The position numbers were made by a program, and so were the translations under genes. From CAMYOC01 sp963704875 (lineage in GTDB: Bacteria > Pseudomonadota > Gammaproteobacteria > Steroidobacterales > XN24), in contig CAVPIA010000008.1 of the NCBI GenBank assembly GCA_963704875.1, forward strand, positions 1,364,001 to 1,428,000: a stretch of DNA of 64,000 nucleotides, given 5' to 3'. The notes under the pieces were generated by a model that saw only the letters and a program-made list of their open reading frames with translations, had not been told where the DNA came from and did not search any database. Shown in pieces: positions 44,443 through 53,552 of this stretch; position 1 is the first letter of the stretch; each line of letters opens with the position of its first letter.

Positions 44443-44865
44443 CTAGCTCGCAAATACCTGGCTGTCGTCGCGGAAGGATTTGAACTCGAGCGCGTTCCCC
44501 GAAGGGTCGCGAAGGAATAGCGTGGCCTGTTCACCTACCTGCCCGGCAAAGCGGATTTTCGGTGCGATCAGGAAATCCGTATCAAGCTGTTTCAATCTGC
44601 TGGACAGCGTTTCCCAGTCTTCCCAATCCAGGATCAATCCAAAATGTCGGGCCGGCACGTTGTCGCCGTCAACCGCATTGCATTCATTGTGATCAGCGGC
44701 ATCCACCAGGTGCGCGGTAATCTGGTGGCCCTGAAAATCGAAATCGATCCAGCGCTGTGATTCGCGTCCGACATCGCAGCCCAGCACCGTGGTGTAGAAC
44801 TCCCGAGCCTGCTCAATGTCGGTCACCGGAAACGCCAGGTGGAAGCGGGGACGCCTCCCGATCAC
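44443..44865 (-). CDS. VOC (glyoxalase/dioxygenase-fold) family protein
   Basis: A 140-residue protein with the two beta-alpha-beta-beta-beta modules of the vicinal oxygen chelate fold. FHLAFPVTDIEQAREFYTTVLGC opens the first, HFGLILDWEDWETL the second, and LRDPSGNALEFKSF supplies the conserved C-terminal Glu. Metal residues His (FHLAF), His (RHFGL) and Glu are kept. The start overlaps the hemF stop by four bases, so it is the last gene of that operon. Substrate unknown. Confidence 0.85.
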   Translation of the reverse strand: MIGRRPRFHLAFPVTDIEQAREFYTTVLGCDVGRESQRWIDFDFQGHQITAHLVDAADHNECNAVDGDNVPARHFGLILDWEDWETLSSRLKQLDTDFLIAPKIRFAGQVGEQATLFLRDPSGNALEFKSFRDDSQVFAS

Positions 44866-45789
44866 ACCGTTTCACCCAACCAGTCACGTGGCCGCAGGAA
44901 CTCTTCGTACAATTCAGCTTCGGCGCTTCCTGCCTTCGGTTTCCAGTCATAGCGCCAGGTCACCAGGGGTGGCAATGACATCAATATTGATTCGGTGCGA
45001 CCTCCCGACTGCAGACCGAACAGTGTGCCGCGATCGTAGACGAGATTGAACTCGACATAGCGACCGCGTCGATAGAGCTGAAAATCGCGCTCTCGTTTGC
45101 CGTAGGGCAGCTCGCGGCGCTTCTCTGCAATCGGCCGATAGCCTGTGAGAAAGCCGGCCGCTACGCTGCGGCTGAAGCCGAAACAACGGTCGAATCCCCA
45201 TTCGTTCAGATCGTCATAAAACAGCCCGCCGATTCCACGCGGCTCGTTGCGATGACGAAGATGAAAATACTCGTCGCACCACTTCTTGTAGCGTGGGTAA
45301 ACGTCTGCGCCATATTCTTCGCATGCGTCCCGGGCCACCTGGTGCCAGTGCACCGCATCTTCAACAAAGCCGTAGTAGGGCGTCAGATCAAAACCCCCGC
45401 CAAACCACCACACCGGGGGCTTCGCCCGGCTTCTCGGCGACAAAGAAGCGCCAGTTGCCGTGAGTAGTCGGGACATAAGGATTGTGCGGATGCAGGACCA
45501 TGGATACGCCCATCGCCTTGAAACTGCGTCCAGCTAACTCGGGTCTGTGCGCGCTTGCGCTGGGCGGCAGGCTACTGCCGTGAACCAGTGAGAAGTTGAT
45601 CCCACCCTTTTCGAACAGCGCGCCTTCTTCCAGCACGCGGCTGTCGCCGCCGCCGCCTTCAGGTCGCTGCCATTGGTCGCGGCGGAATCGCGTGCCGCCG
45701 TCGAGCGCCTCGAGACCTGTCGTCAATTCGTCATGTAATTCCCGCAGCCAGGATTCCACTGCTGCGATTTCTGTTTCTCCAACACTCAT
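44862..45789 (-). CDS. hemF: Oxygen-dependent coproporphyrinogen III oxidase, one frameshift
   Basis: The two frames together encode a complete HemF that converts coproporphyrinogen III to protoporphyrinogen IX with oxygen. The N-terminal part (RFRRDQWQRPEGGGGDSRVL; HPHNPYVPTTHGNWRFFVAE) runs to EKPGEAP, and the C-terminal part resumes with VWWFGGGFDLTPYYG. One extra base in the G run at 45415-45419 breaks the frame; four bases restore EAPVWWFGGGFDLTPYY. Total length is then ~308 residues, normal for the family. As haem synthesis is essential and no hemN is seen here, a sequence error is the likely cause. It lies between tsaC and the VOC gene in the operon. Confidence 0.88.
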
Positions 45790-45807
45790 CTTGCTAGTCG
45801 TCCTGTT

Positions 45808-46365
45808 TTACGCCGTGCGCAATACTTTATCGTTACTGGCGAATCTGATCTCGGTGGGCCTGGCATGGCCGCCGACCGCGCCCGGCAGGACATAGTCCAC
45901 GAGGCCGCCGAATCGACGTCGTGTCTGTAGCGCACTGCGGGTGGGGGGGCGCCCACTGCGATTGGCGCTGGTAGAGACGATCGCCATACCGGCGGCACGG
46001 CACAGTGCCGCAGCCAGCGGTTCTGCGGTAACGCGCACCGCAACTGTGTCTCGTCCGCCAGTGATCCAGTCCGGCGTCGCGGCACTGGCTTTGACCACCC
46101 AGCTGACCGGCCCCGGCCAGCTCGCCAGCATGCGTCTGTGTTCTTCGGCAGACGGTCGAATAAAGTCCCCAAGCTGAACCGGATCAGCCGCCAGCAGGAT
46201 CAGCCCCGATTCAAGCCGGCGCCGCTTGAGCGTGAGGATGCGTGCGACCGCGTCTGCGTCCAGCGGATCGCAGCCAAGACCAAAAACAGATTCCGTGGGA
46301 TAGGCGATAATCCCGCCCTCGCGGACGATACGAGCAGCACGAAAAACAGGGGACACCCGGCTCAC
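45808..46365 (-). CDS. tsaC: Threonylcarbamoyl-AMP synthase
   Basis: A 185-residue Sua5/YrdC-family enzyme making the t6A precursor for tRNA modification. GGIIAYPTESVFGLGCDP and STSANRSGRPPTR are conserved. The family KxRxxxkp segment is degraded to LKRRRLESGLILLAAD-like but aligned. Length fits the short TsaC form rather than Sua5. It lies directly downstream of topA, the usual gammaproteobacterial order. Confidence 0.9.
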   Translation of the reverse strand: MSRVSPVFRAARIVREGGIIAYPTESVFGLGCDPLDADAVARILTLKRRRLESGLILLAADPVQLGDFIRPSAEEHRRMLASWPGPVSWVVKASAATPDWITGGRDTVAVRVTAEPLAAALCRAAGMAIVSTSANRSGRPPTRSALQTRRRFGGLVDYVLPGAVGGHARPTEIRFASNDKVLRTA

Positions 46366-46374
46366 GGCGGGAGA

Positions 46375-48874
46375 TCAGTCGCTGGCGTCCGCTGCCGCCG
46401 AGCTGGCCGAAGCACTCTTGCCGGCGGCCGGTTTCTTTCGGGCAGCTGTCTTTTTTCTGGCGGCTTTTTTGTTGCTTGTTTTCTTTTTCGCTTTCTTTTT
46501 GGCGCCAGTCTTCCTGGTACTGGATTTCTTCTTTGAGGCCGGCTTCTTCGCGACCTTCTTTTTGGCCGCTTTTCTTCCGCGACGGGCAGGCGCCTTCTCG
46601 ATCGCCTCCTGACATTGTTCCAGGGTCAGTGCTGCGGGATCCGTATCCTTGGGCACCTTGGCGTTCTTGCTGCCATCGGTAATGTAGGGGCCATAGCGCC
46701 CATTCAGCACACGAATGCCTTCGGCCTCGAACTCCTTGATGGTCCGGTTGGCGTCGGCTTCCTTCTTCTCCCTGATCAGTTCGAGCGCCCGCTCCAGTTC
46801 AATCGTGAACGGGTCATCTTCCTTCTTCAGCGAGACATACTTCTTGCCGTATCGCACATAGGGCCCAAAGCGCCCGATATTCGTCGACACTTCCTCACCT
46901 TCGGCCGTTTCGCCAAGCATCCGCGGCAGCTTGAACAGTTCCAGCGCTTCCGCCAGTTCGACGGTGTCCATCTTCTGCCCCGGCCGGAGTCCGGCGAACT
47001 TGGGCTTGTCCTCGTCATCGCGGGTTCCGATCTGAACAAATGGTCCGTAGCGGCCCATGCGGACGCTGACCGGGCGACCCGACTTGGGATCAATGCCGAG
47101 CTCCCGCGCCTGTGCCGCTTCGGCTCGCGTCACCGATGTTGCCTTGTCTTCCACCAGTTCGATAAACGGACGCCAGAAGCGCTCCAGCAGCGGCACCCAT
47201 GCTTCCTCGCCGCGGGAGATGGCATCCAGCTCATCTTCCAGACGGGCGGTGAAGTCATAGTCGACATAGCGGGTGAAATGGTCGGTCAAAAAGCGATTGA
47301 CGATACGACCGATGTCGGTCGGGATAAACCGGCGCCGGTCCATCTCCACATACTCGCGATTCTGCAGCGTCGAGATAATGGATGCATAAGTAGACGGCCG
47401 GCCGATGCCGTATTCCTCCAGCGTCTTGACCAGGCTGGCCTCGGAGAAACGCGGCGGTGGTTCGGTGAAGTGCTGGTCGGTATTGATATCCACCAGCTCG
47501 ACAGTGTCGTTCTTTTCCAGCGGGGGCAGCAGGCGATCACCATCATCATCGGCGGTATCGTCCTGGCCTTCCATGTAGACCGCGCGATAACCTGGCTTGA
47601 CCAGTACCGAGCCGGTGGCGCGGAACCGGGCCGCCAGATCGGGATCCTTTGCCGGGGCCAGATCCACGGCAACAGTGTCGAACACGGCGCTTTCCATCTG
47701 ACAGGCGACCGCGCGCTTCCATATCAACTCATACAGGCGCGCCTGATCGCGGTCCAGATACCGGGCCACAGAATCCGGGTGCCTGCCGGCGGAGGTAGGC
47801 CGGATGGCTTCATGCGCTTCCTGCGCATTCTTTGACTTCGTCTTGTAGAAGCGTGGCCCGTCCGGCAGATTCTCCTTACCGAAGCGTTCGAAGATGACCT
47901 CACGTATCTCGCCGACCGCTTCATTGGCCAGCGCCACCGAGTCGGTTCTCATATAGGTAATCAGACCAACCGAACCTTCACCTACGTCGATGCCTTCATA
48001 CAACTTCTGCGCTGTGCGCATCGTCCGCTGTGCGCCAAAACCCAGTTTGCGCGATGCTTCCTGCTGCAGGGTTGAAGTCGTGAACGGCGGGGCCGGGTTG
48101 CGACGGCGCTGTTTTCGGGTGACGTCGGAGACCGCAAGTTTGCCGCCCGCGGCTTCGCGCAATCTCGTTTCTACGGCCGCCGCGCGCGCGGCATCGGTGA
48201 TGCTGAACTGCTCGATCTTTTCGCCATCGAACATGGCCAGGCGGGCTGAAAACGGATGGCCCTTGGCGTCCGCAGCGGCCTCGATGGTCCAGTATTCGCG
48301 AGGTACGAAGTTCTCGATTTCGCGTTCGCGCTCGCAGATCATGCGCAGCGCCGGGCTCTGTACCCTTCCGGCTGACAGCCCCGGCTTGATCTTGCGCCAC
48401 AACAGCGGCGAGATATTGAACCCCACCAGATAGTCCAGCGCCCGTCGGGCCTGCTGCGCATCAACCAGCTGCGTTGAGAGCTCTCTGGGATGGGCCATCG
48501 CCTCGTCGATGGCGCTGCGGGTGATCTCGTGGAACACCACCCGATGCACTGGCTTGTCCTCGAGCAAGCCGCGCTCCTCTCATGATTTCGTAAAGATGCC
48601 AGGAGATGGCCTCACCCTCGCGGTCCGGGTCGGTCGCGAGATACAGCGCATCGGCTTTCTTCAATGCGCGGGCGATGGCATCAACATGTTTCTGATTACG
48701 CTCGATGACCTCGTAGCTCATCGCGAATCCATGTTCCGGATCTACCGCACCTTCCTTTGGCCTTAAATCGCGGACATGACCGTATGAGGCCAGGACCTTG
48801 AAGTCCTTGCCCAGGTATTTTTCCAGCGTCTTCGACTTGGCTGGCGACTCGACAACGATCAGATGCTTGCTCAT
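46375..48874 (-). CDS. topA: DNA topoisomerase I, one frameshift
   Basis: Type IA topoisomerase relaxing negative supercoils. The toprim domain starts MSKHLIVVESPAKSKTLEKY and holds YLATDPDREGEAISWH. The active-site Tyr is in VGLITYMRTDS. The C-terminal zinc fingers of E. coli TopA are replaced by Toprim_Crpt-type repeats (GRYGPFVQIG, GRFGPYVRYG, GRYGPYITDG) and a ~65-residue lysine/alanine tail. One extra base near 48580 separates HLYEIM from EERGLLEDKPVHRVVFHEIT; removing it restores ~832 residues. The gene is essential in most bacteria, so the shift is probably a sequence error. A terminator hairpin precedes the start on the same strand. Confidence 0.92.
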
Positions 48875-48880
48875 GACTCC

Positions 48881-48913
48881 AAAAAACCTGAGCCGCGGTC
48901 TTGGCCGCGGCTC
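48881..48913 (-). terminator. Rho-independent terminator between smg and topA
   Basis: On the minus strand, GAGCCGCGG-CCAAGA-CCGCGGCTC forms a perfect 9-bp stem followed by AGG and six T residues, seven bases before the topA start codon. It should separate or attenuate transcription between smg and topA. Confidence 0.75.
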
Positions 48914-48936
48914 CAGTGTTGACTCAGTGTGTCTGC

Positions 48937-49413
48937 TTAATGTGCAGAGGTGACTCGGTCCTCGAAGACCAGGTCTTCCATGCGGGCATAGGCGGTCTCC
49001 TGACCGGGCTGGCTGAACAGGATCATCAGCACAACCCACTTGATCTGCTCGATGTCGACTTCTTCCGAGCCAAGCGCCATTACCCGATCGATCACCAGTT
49101 CCCGCTGGGCAGGTGACAGAATCCCGATCTGCTCGAGGTACATGATGTAGCCTCGGCAGCCAGCGTCCAGCCGGGTGAACTCGTGATCGTTGAATACGCG
49201 AACCGCGCGTTCTGTGGGTGACTGCCAGATCGGATCTTCGTCGCGCGCCGCGAGCCCGTCCAGCCACTCGAGGGCCTTGTCGATCTCGCCGTCATGGAAA
49301 CCGGCCCGCTCGAGCTCATCACGCAGCGCGTGGCGATCCGCTTCGGGTTCTGTATCAGCGTCGGTGTACGTCTCGAACAGATACATCAGGACGTCGAGGA
49401 CGTTTTCCTTCAT
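48937..49413 (-). CDS. smg: Smg family protein (DUF494)
   Basis: A 158-residue protein with the family N-terminus MKENVLDVLMYLFETY and a conserved C-terminal EQIKWVVLMILFSQPGQE. The biochemical function is unknown; the gene lies next to dprA across gammaproteobacteria, as it does here. Two bases separate its start from the dprA stop region. Confidence 0.93.
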   Translation of the reverse strand: MKENVLDVLMYLFETYTDADTEPEADRHALRDELERAGFHDGEIDKALEWLDGLAARDEDPIWQSPTERAVRVFNDHEFTRLDAGCRGYIMYLEQIGILSPAQRELVIDRVMALGSEEVDIEQIKWVVLMILFSQPGQETAYARMEDLVFEDRVTSAH

Positions 49414-49414
49414 A

Positions 49415-50539
49415 TCAGAACCTCTTCCCTACGCGGGTGTAACGGCCACCCGCTCCGGATGCCACATATCCCTGGAGCTCCAGGATCAGGAGCATGGAGG
49501 AAACCTCTGCCGTCGTCAATTTCGTGCGTTCGGCCAGCTGGTCGACACTGACCGGGTCGCTGCCGCAGGCGAGCAACAGGTCTGAGTACTCTTTGGCCAG
49601 GGTCGTGTCCGGAAGCGCGGGACTGACGACCGGATGCGGACCGATGGTCGGCGGATCGATCTGGCTGGAGAGCAATGGCCCCAGTTCGGTCAGCACGTCT
49701 TCTCCGGACTCGACCAGTTTGGCGCCGTCCCGGAGCAGGCGATGGCAGCCGCGGGCCATGGGATTATGGATGCTGCCGGGAATCGCAAACACCTCGCGAC
49801 CCTGCTCGGCCGCCAGCCTGGCAGTAATCAGTGAACCGCTGCGCAGCGTCGCTTCGACCACCAGAACCCCCAGCGCGAGACCGCTGATCAGACGATTGCG
49901 CCGCGGGAAATTGGCCCGCTGAGGCGGCGTACCAGGGAAGAACTCCGACACCAGCGCTCCCCGCCTGGCGATGTCCTCAGCCAATTGGCCGTGCGCTGCA
50001 GGATATACGGTATCCAGACCGGTACCGCACACGGCGATCGTCGGCGAATCCTGCTGCAGAGCTCCGCGATGCGCCTGGCCGTCGATACCCAGCGCCAGCC
50101 CGCTGGTAATAAGCAGACCGCAGCGGCTCAGGAAAGCGGCGAAATTCAGTGCATTCTCGCGCCCGCCGGGACTCGGGTTGCGGCTGCCGACGATAGCCAG
50201 TTGCGGCTCGCCGAGCAGATTTGGGTCACCCTTCACAAATAGCAGGACGGGTGCGTCGGCGAGACCGCGCAGTAATCCTGGATAGTTGGCCGAAGCCAGA
50301 GTCAGCAGGTGATGCCTCTCGGTGTCCTGGCCCAGCCAGGCAAGCGCCAGATCGACCTGCGAAGAAAGCTCGCGAGCGGCTGAAGCCGGATGATGATTGA
50401 GGCCCAGCTTGCGCCACTTACCTGCGCCCGCCGCGATTGCCTGCGCGGCGCTGCCGAACTCCTGCAGCAGGGACTCGGCGGTGGCCGCGCCTATCCCGGG
50501 CGTGCATGCCAGGGTCAGCCAGGCTTGGAGTTCGGTCAT
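49415..50539 (-). CDS. dprA: DNA-processing protein DprA
   Basis: A 374-residue protein that loads RecA on single-stranded DNA taken up in natural transformation. The Rossmann-like core has LAIVGSRNPSPGGRENA, SGLALGIDGQAHRGAL, AVCGTGLDTVYP, EFFPGTPPQRANFPRRNRLISGLA (in part) and ITARLAAEQGREVFAIPG. A C-terminal winged-helix (DprA_WH-like) region ends the protein. The ATG at 50539 (MTELQAWL) matches the family start; the frame open to 50599 overlaps a terminator. Confidence 0.92.
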   Translation of the reverse strand: MTELQAWLTLACTPGIGAATAESLLQEFGSAAQAIAAGAGKWRKLGLNHHPASAARELSSQVDLALAWLGQDTERHHLLTLASANYPGLLRGLADAPVLLFVKGDPNLLGEPQLAIVGSRNPSPGGRENALNFAAFLSRCGLLITSGLALGIDGQAHRGALQQDSPTIAVCGTGLDTVYPAAHGQLAEDIARRGALVSEFFPGTPPQRANFPRRNRLISGLALGVLVVEATLRSGSLITARLAAEQGREVFAIPGSIHNPMARGCHRLLRDGAKLVESGEDVLTELGPLLSSQIDPPTIGPHPVVSPALPDTTLAKEYSDLLLACGSDPVSVDQLAERTKLTTAEVSSMLLILELQGYVASGAGGRYTRVGKRF

Positions 50540-50560
50540 TGTTTCATCGGATCGCAAAGC

Positions 50561-50584
50561 AAAAACGCCGGCATCGAGCCGGCG
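50561..50584 (-). terminator. Rho-independent terminator after the LysM gene
   Basis: On the minus strand CGCCGGC-TCGAT-GCCGGCG is followed by five T residues, 39 bp beyond the LysM lipoprotein stop and just upstream of dprA. Confidence 0.8.
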
Positions 50585-50622
50585 CTTGTGCATGTTCAAA
50601 AAGACGCGGCCTGGTCAGGACA

Positions 50623-51804
50623 TCAGGGATTGCGCACCATGTCCAGCACGCTAATGGTGCTTTCAGCCCTGACGATAAGCCCGTAGCTGATCTCGTCAAA
50701 GGTCTTAAATACCATCATTAGACCCGCATACTCCTCAGGCAGCTGAACCTTTTCCTTGAACATGATGCCCTTGGAGAAACGGTCCACCTCGGTCCGGCCG
50801 GCCTGATACACGGCCAGCACATGGCCCTGATCCAGACCATCCTTGCTGCCCCGGTTCAAGGTCACGATCTGATACTGGCCGATGATGGACACGCCGTCGA
50901 ACACCGCAATGATGGAACCTTCGATCGGTTTGTCGGGCGAGCGCGGGGTGAAATACAGCGGGAAGTCGTTTACCACCGGCAGCAAAATGTCCCCGTTCGT
51001 CGCTTCGCGCTGGGTCGCGTTCAGGAACAGCGTTGCAGGATCGCCGGTGCGCACGATCGTGCCCTCGCCGACGTAGATGCCCTGGTATCCCAGCACATCG
51101 CCATCGTCCGGATCCACCAGCTTCTCGCCGACGCGCATCACCGAATAGAGCTGCTGGTCGGCAAACTCGCCGCCGCGAACATAGACTTCGGTGCCGGCGC
51201 CGTGGACAAGATGGCCCTGGCGGCTGGTCATTATGTATGGCGCATTTTCGATCGTGTCCTTGTCCAGAACGGTCGGCTTGGACAGGAATGGCTTGACGAT
51301 CTCAAGCGGTATCGTCTGGATCGCCTGATCCAGGCCTTCAGCCCGAATTCGCGGCGACAGGCGCTCGGTGTTTCCGCGTTCCAGCACCAGGCGCGGTTGC
51401 CCATCGATATACACCAGGCTGATTACATCGCCCGGGTAGATCAGGTGCGGGTTCGCGATCTGCGGGTTGGCGTACCAGATTTCCGGCCAGTACCACGGAT
51501 CCTTGAGGAACATCGCGGAGATATCCCAAAGGGTGTCGCCTTTGACTACGACGTAGCGGTCGGGGTGCGCCGGATTCAACCTGGGTGCCGGCTTGGCCGG
51601 CGCCTGGTAGGTCGGCGCGGGTGCGGCCGGGGCTGCAGCAGGCTTTGGTGCCGCGGCAATTGGCGCGGGTGCCGGCTCCGCGGGCTTCTCCGCTGGTGGC
51701 GAAGAAGCGCACGCTGCAAGCAGCACAGACGCCATCAATATCTGCGCCGGTCTGCTTGCACGGGCAAGGATATAAAAAGGGGATAGGGCCGAGCGTCGCT
51801 CCAT
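50623..51804 (-). CDS. LysM-domain lipoprotein
   Basis: A 393-residue lipoprotein. A signal peptide ends in lipobox LLAAC (cysteine at about 32), an Ala/Pro-rich linker follows (about 36-75), then one LysM domain (YVVVKGDTLWDISAMFLKDP; PHLIYPGDVISL) that binds peptidoglycan. A large C-terminal region resembles the companion of LysM in gammaproteobacterial proteins encoded next to dprA. The ATG at 51804 has GGAG eight bases upstream. It is divergent from def and heads the dprA-smg-topA direction. Confidence 0.88.
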   Translation of the reverse strand: MERRSALSPFYILARASRPAQILMASVLLAACASSPPAEKPAEPAPAPIAAAPKPAAAPAAPAPTYQAPAKPAPRLNPAHPDRYVVVKGDTLWDISAMFLKDPWYWPEIWYANPQIANPHLIYPGDVISLVYIDGQPRLVLERGNTERLSPRIRAEGLDQAIQTIPLEIVKPFLSKPTVLDKDTIENAPYIMTSRQGHLVHGAGTEVYVRGGEFADQQLYSVMRVGEKLVDPDDGDVLGYQGIYVGEGTIVRTGDPATLFLNATQREATNGDILLPVVNDFPLYFTPRSPDKPIEGSIIAVFDGVSIIGQYQIVTLNRGSKDGLDQGHVLAVYQAGRTEVDRFSKGIMFKEKVQLPEEYAGLMMVFKTFDEISYGLIVRAESTISVLDMVRNP

Positions 51805-51938
51805 CGGTCGTCTCCGGACGCCCACGCTGGGGGGCGGTTGGCTGTTATAATTGGCCACTAATCAATCGCTGGCATTGCTGTGGTCTCAGCGACGCCCTCT
51901 CGAAGAGGTGTTTACCCTGCTCGAGACTGCAACGGACA

Positions 51939-51967
51939 TTAGCATGTAGTGTCAGTATTGTCATAAT
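51939..51967 (+). promoter_or_regulatory. Predicted sigma-70 promoter for def-fmt-rsmB
   Basis: TTAGCA, a 17-base spacer and CATAAT match the -35/-10 consensus at 4/6 and 5/6 positions. The -10 ends 49 bp before the def start. The site is predicted by eye only. Confidence 0.4.
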
Positions 51968-52016
51968 TCTAGCGTCGATTTGTGACGCACTACACGAAAT
52001 TAGAAACTCGTCGACT

Positions 52017-52553
52017 ATGGCCCTATTACCAATTCTCGAATACCCGGACCCCAGACTGCGCACTGTTGCCAAGCCGGTGGCGGCCGTTGACGACGATATT
52101 CGCCGTCTGGCGCAGGACATGATTGAGACCATGTATGACGCACCTGGGATAGGCCTCGCGGCGACACAGGTGGATGTTCATATCCGTATGCTGGTGGCCG
52201 ATGTGTCCGAGGCTCACGATGATCCCCGCGTGTACATAAACCCGGAAATCATCGAGAAAGACGGCATCGAAATTACCGAAGAGGGATGTCTGTCGGTCCC
52301 CGGCGTGTACGAGCGGGTGGAGCGCGCTGAGCACATACGGCTGCGATCGCTTGATCTCGATGGTGAAGTACGTGAGACCGAGGCCGAGGGCCTGCTAGCG
52401 GTCTGTATCCAGCACGAGATCGATCACCTGGACGGCAAACTGTTCGTCGACTATCTGTCGGATCTCAAGCGGACCCGCATCCGCAAGCGGCTGGAGAAGG
52501 CCCGGCGCAGCCAGACGCCGGAGCCGGTCAATGTGCGCACGCCCGCGATCTGA
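52017..52553 (+). CDS. def: Peptide deformylase
   Basis: A 178-residue iron/zinc enzyme removing the N-formyl group from new proteins. All three motifs are intact: GIGLAATQ, EGCLSVPG and QHEIDHLDG. ATG 52017 (MALLPILEYPDPRLRT) is the family start; the frame is open back to 51585 but that part overlaps the divergent LysM gene. It is followed by fmt 15 bp later. Confidence 0.95.
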   Translation: MALLPILEYPDPRLRTVAKPVAAVDDDIRRLAQDMIETMYDAPGIGLAATQVDVHIRMLVADVSEAHDDPRVYINPEIIEKDGIEITEEGCLSVPGVYERVERAEHIRLRSLDLDGEVRETEAEGLLAVCIQHEIDHLDGKLFVDYLSDLKRTRIRKRLEKARRSQTPEPVNVRTPAI

Positions 52554-52568
52554 ATCAGCCCCCATCCA

Positions 52569-53552
52569 GTGAGAACGTTTGACCTGATTTTTGCAGGGAG
52601 TTCTGACTTCGCGGCCGTCAGCCTGACCGCATTGCTGGATGCCGGGCATAACATCAAAGCCGTCCTGACCCAGCCAGATCGACCCGCGGGCCGCCGTCGC
52701 AAGCTGACCCCGACGCCGGTGCGGGAGCTGGCCATGCAGCGTGGGCTGGAGGTCAGGATGCCGTCGCGCCTGAGAGATCCGGATGTCGCTACCGGTCTGA
52801 ATGCACTGGCCGCGGACGCGATGATCGTCGTCGACTACGGTCTGCTGATCCCTGCATCGATCCTGGACTTGCCTCGACTGGGTTGTATCAACGGTCACGC
52901 TTCACTGTTGCCCCGATGGCGTGGCGCGGCGCCGATCGAGCGCGCGGTTCTGGCCGGGGATGAGAAGACGGGCATTACCGTGATGCAGATGGATCGCGGC
53001 CTGGATACCGGCGATATCCTGCTGCTGCGGGAAACTCCGATAGAGCCTGAGGAGACTGCCGGCCAGCTGCGACAACGTCTGGCGTCGCTCTGCGCCAGCG
53101 CGCTGGTCGAGGCACTGGCGCTGATCGGGCGGGGCGAATTGGCAGCCAAACCGCAGCCCGAAACGGGCAGTTGCTACGCCGAGAAGCTCAGCGCCGAGGA
53201 TGCACGGCTGTGCTGGGATCAGTCTGCGCTCACGCTGTCCCGCGTGGTACGGGCTTTCAACCCGCGCCCAGGCGCCTGGACCTGGTATCGCGGGCAGAGG
53301 ATAAAGATTCTCGAAGCAGCGGCAATCTCCGAACCGGCCGGCAACAATGTGCCCGGCCTGATTCTGGGCGGGGGTCGCACCGGCATGGACGTGGCAACCG
53401 GGGAAGGAGTGCTTCGCGTCCGGAGCCTGCAGTTGCCGGGCGGCAAAGCCATGAATGCGGCGGCATTCCTGAACGGGCATCCAGCCGTGGGTCAGGTTCT
53501 CGGCAATACAGCCGCGGATGCTCACACCGACGGCGACCAGACTGATGAGTAG
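52569..53552 (+). CDS. fmt: Methionyl-tRNA formyltransferase
   Basis: A 327-residue enzyme formylating initiator Met-tRNA. FAGSSDFAAVSLTALL opens the formyl-THF domain, INGHASLLPRWRGAAPIERAV holds the HxSLLPxxxG signature, and TGITVMQMDRGLDTGDIL follows; the C-terminal OB-fold begins near 205. The start is GTG at 52569 with no strong ribosome site, which fits coupling to def. Its stop overlaps the rsmB start. Confidence 0.95.
   Translation: MRTFDLIFAGSSDFAAVSLTALLDAGHNIKAVLTQPDRPAGRRRKLTPTPVRELAMQRGLEVRMPSRLRDPDVATGLNALAADAMIVVDYGLLIPASILDLPRLGCINGHASLLPRWRGAAPIERAVLAGDEKTGITVMQMDRGLDTGDILLLRETPIEPEETAGQLRQRLASLCASALVEALALIGRGELAAKPQPETGSCYAEKLSAEDARLCWDQSALTLSRVVRAFNPRPGAWTWYRGQRIKILEAAAISEPAGNNVPGLILGGGRTGMDVATGEGVLRVRSLQLPGGKAMNAAAFLNGHPAVGQVLGNTAADAHTDGDQTDE

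Noticed and set aside
44110..44520. 136-codon plus-strand frame
   Set aside because: No ribosome-binding site, no recognisable domain, and it overlaps the conserved VOC gene on the opposite strand.
46615..47835. Long plus-strand open frame (406 codons)
   Set aside because: It lies entirely antisense to topA, has no ribosome site, and its composition is that of a shadow frame of a GC-rich gene.
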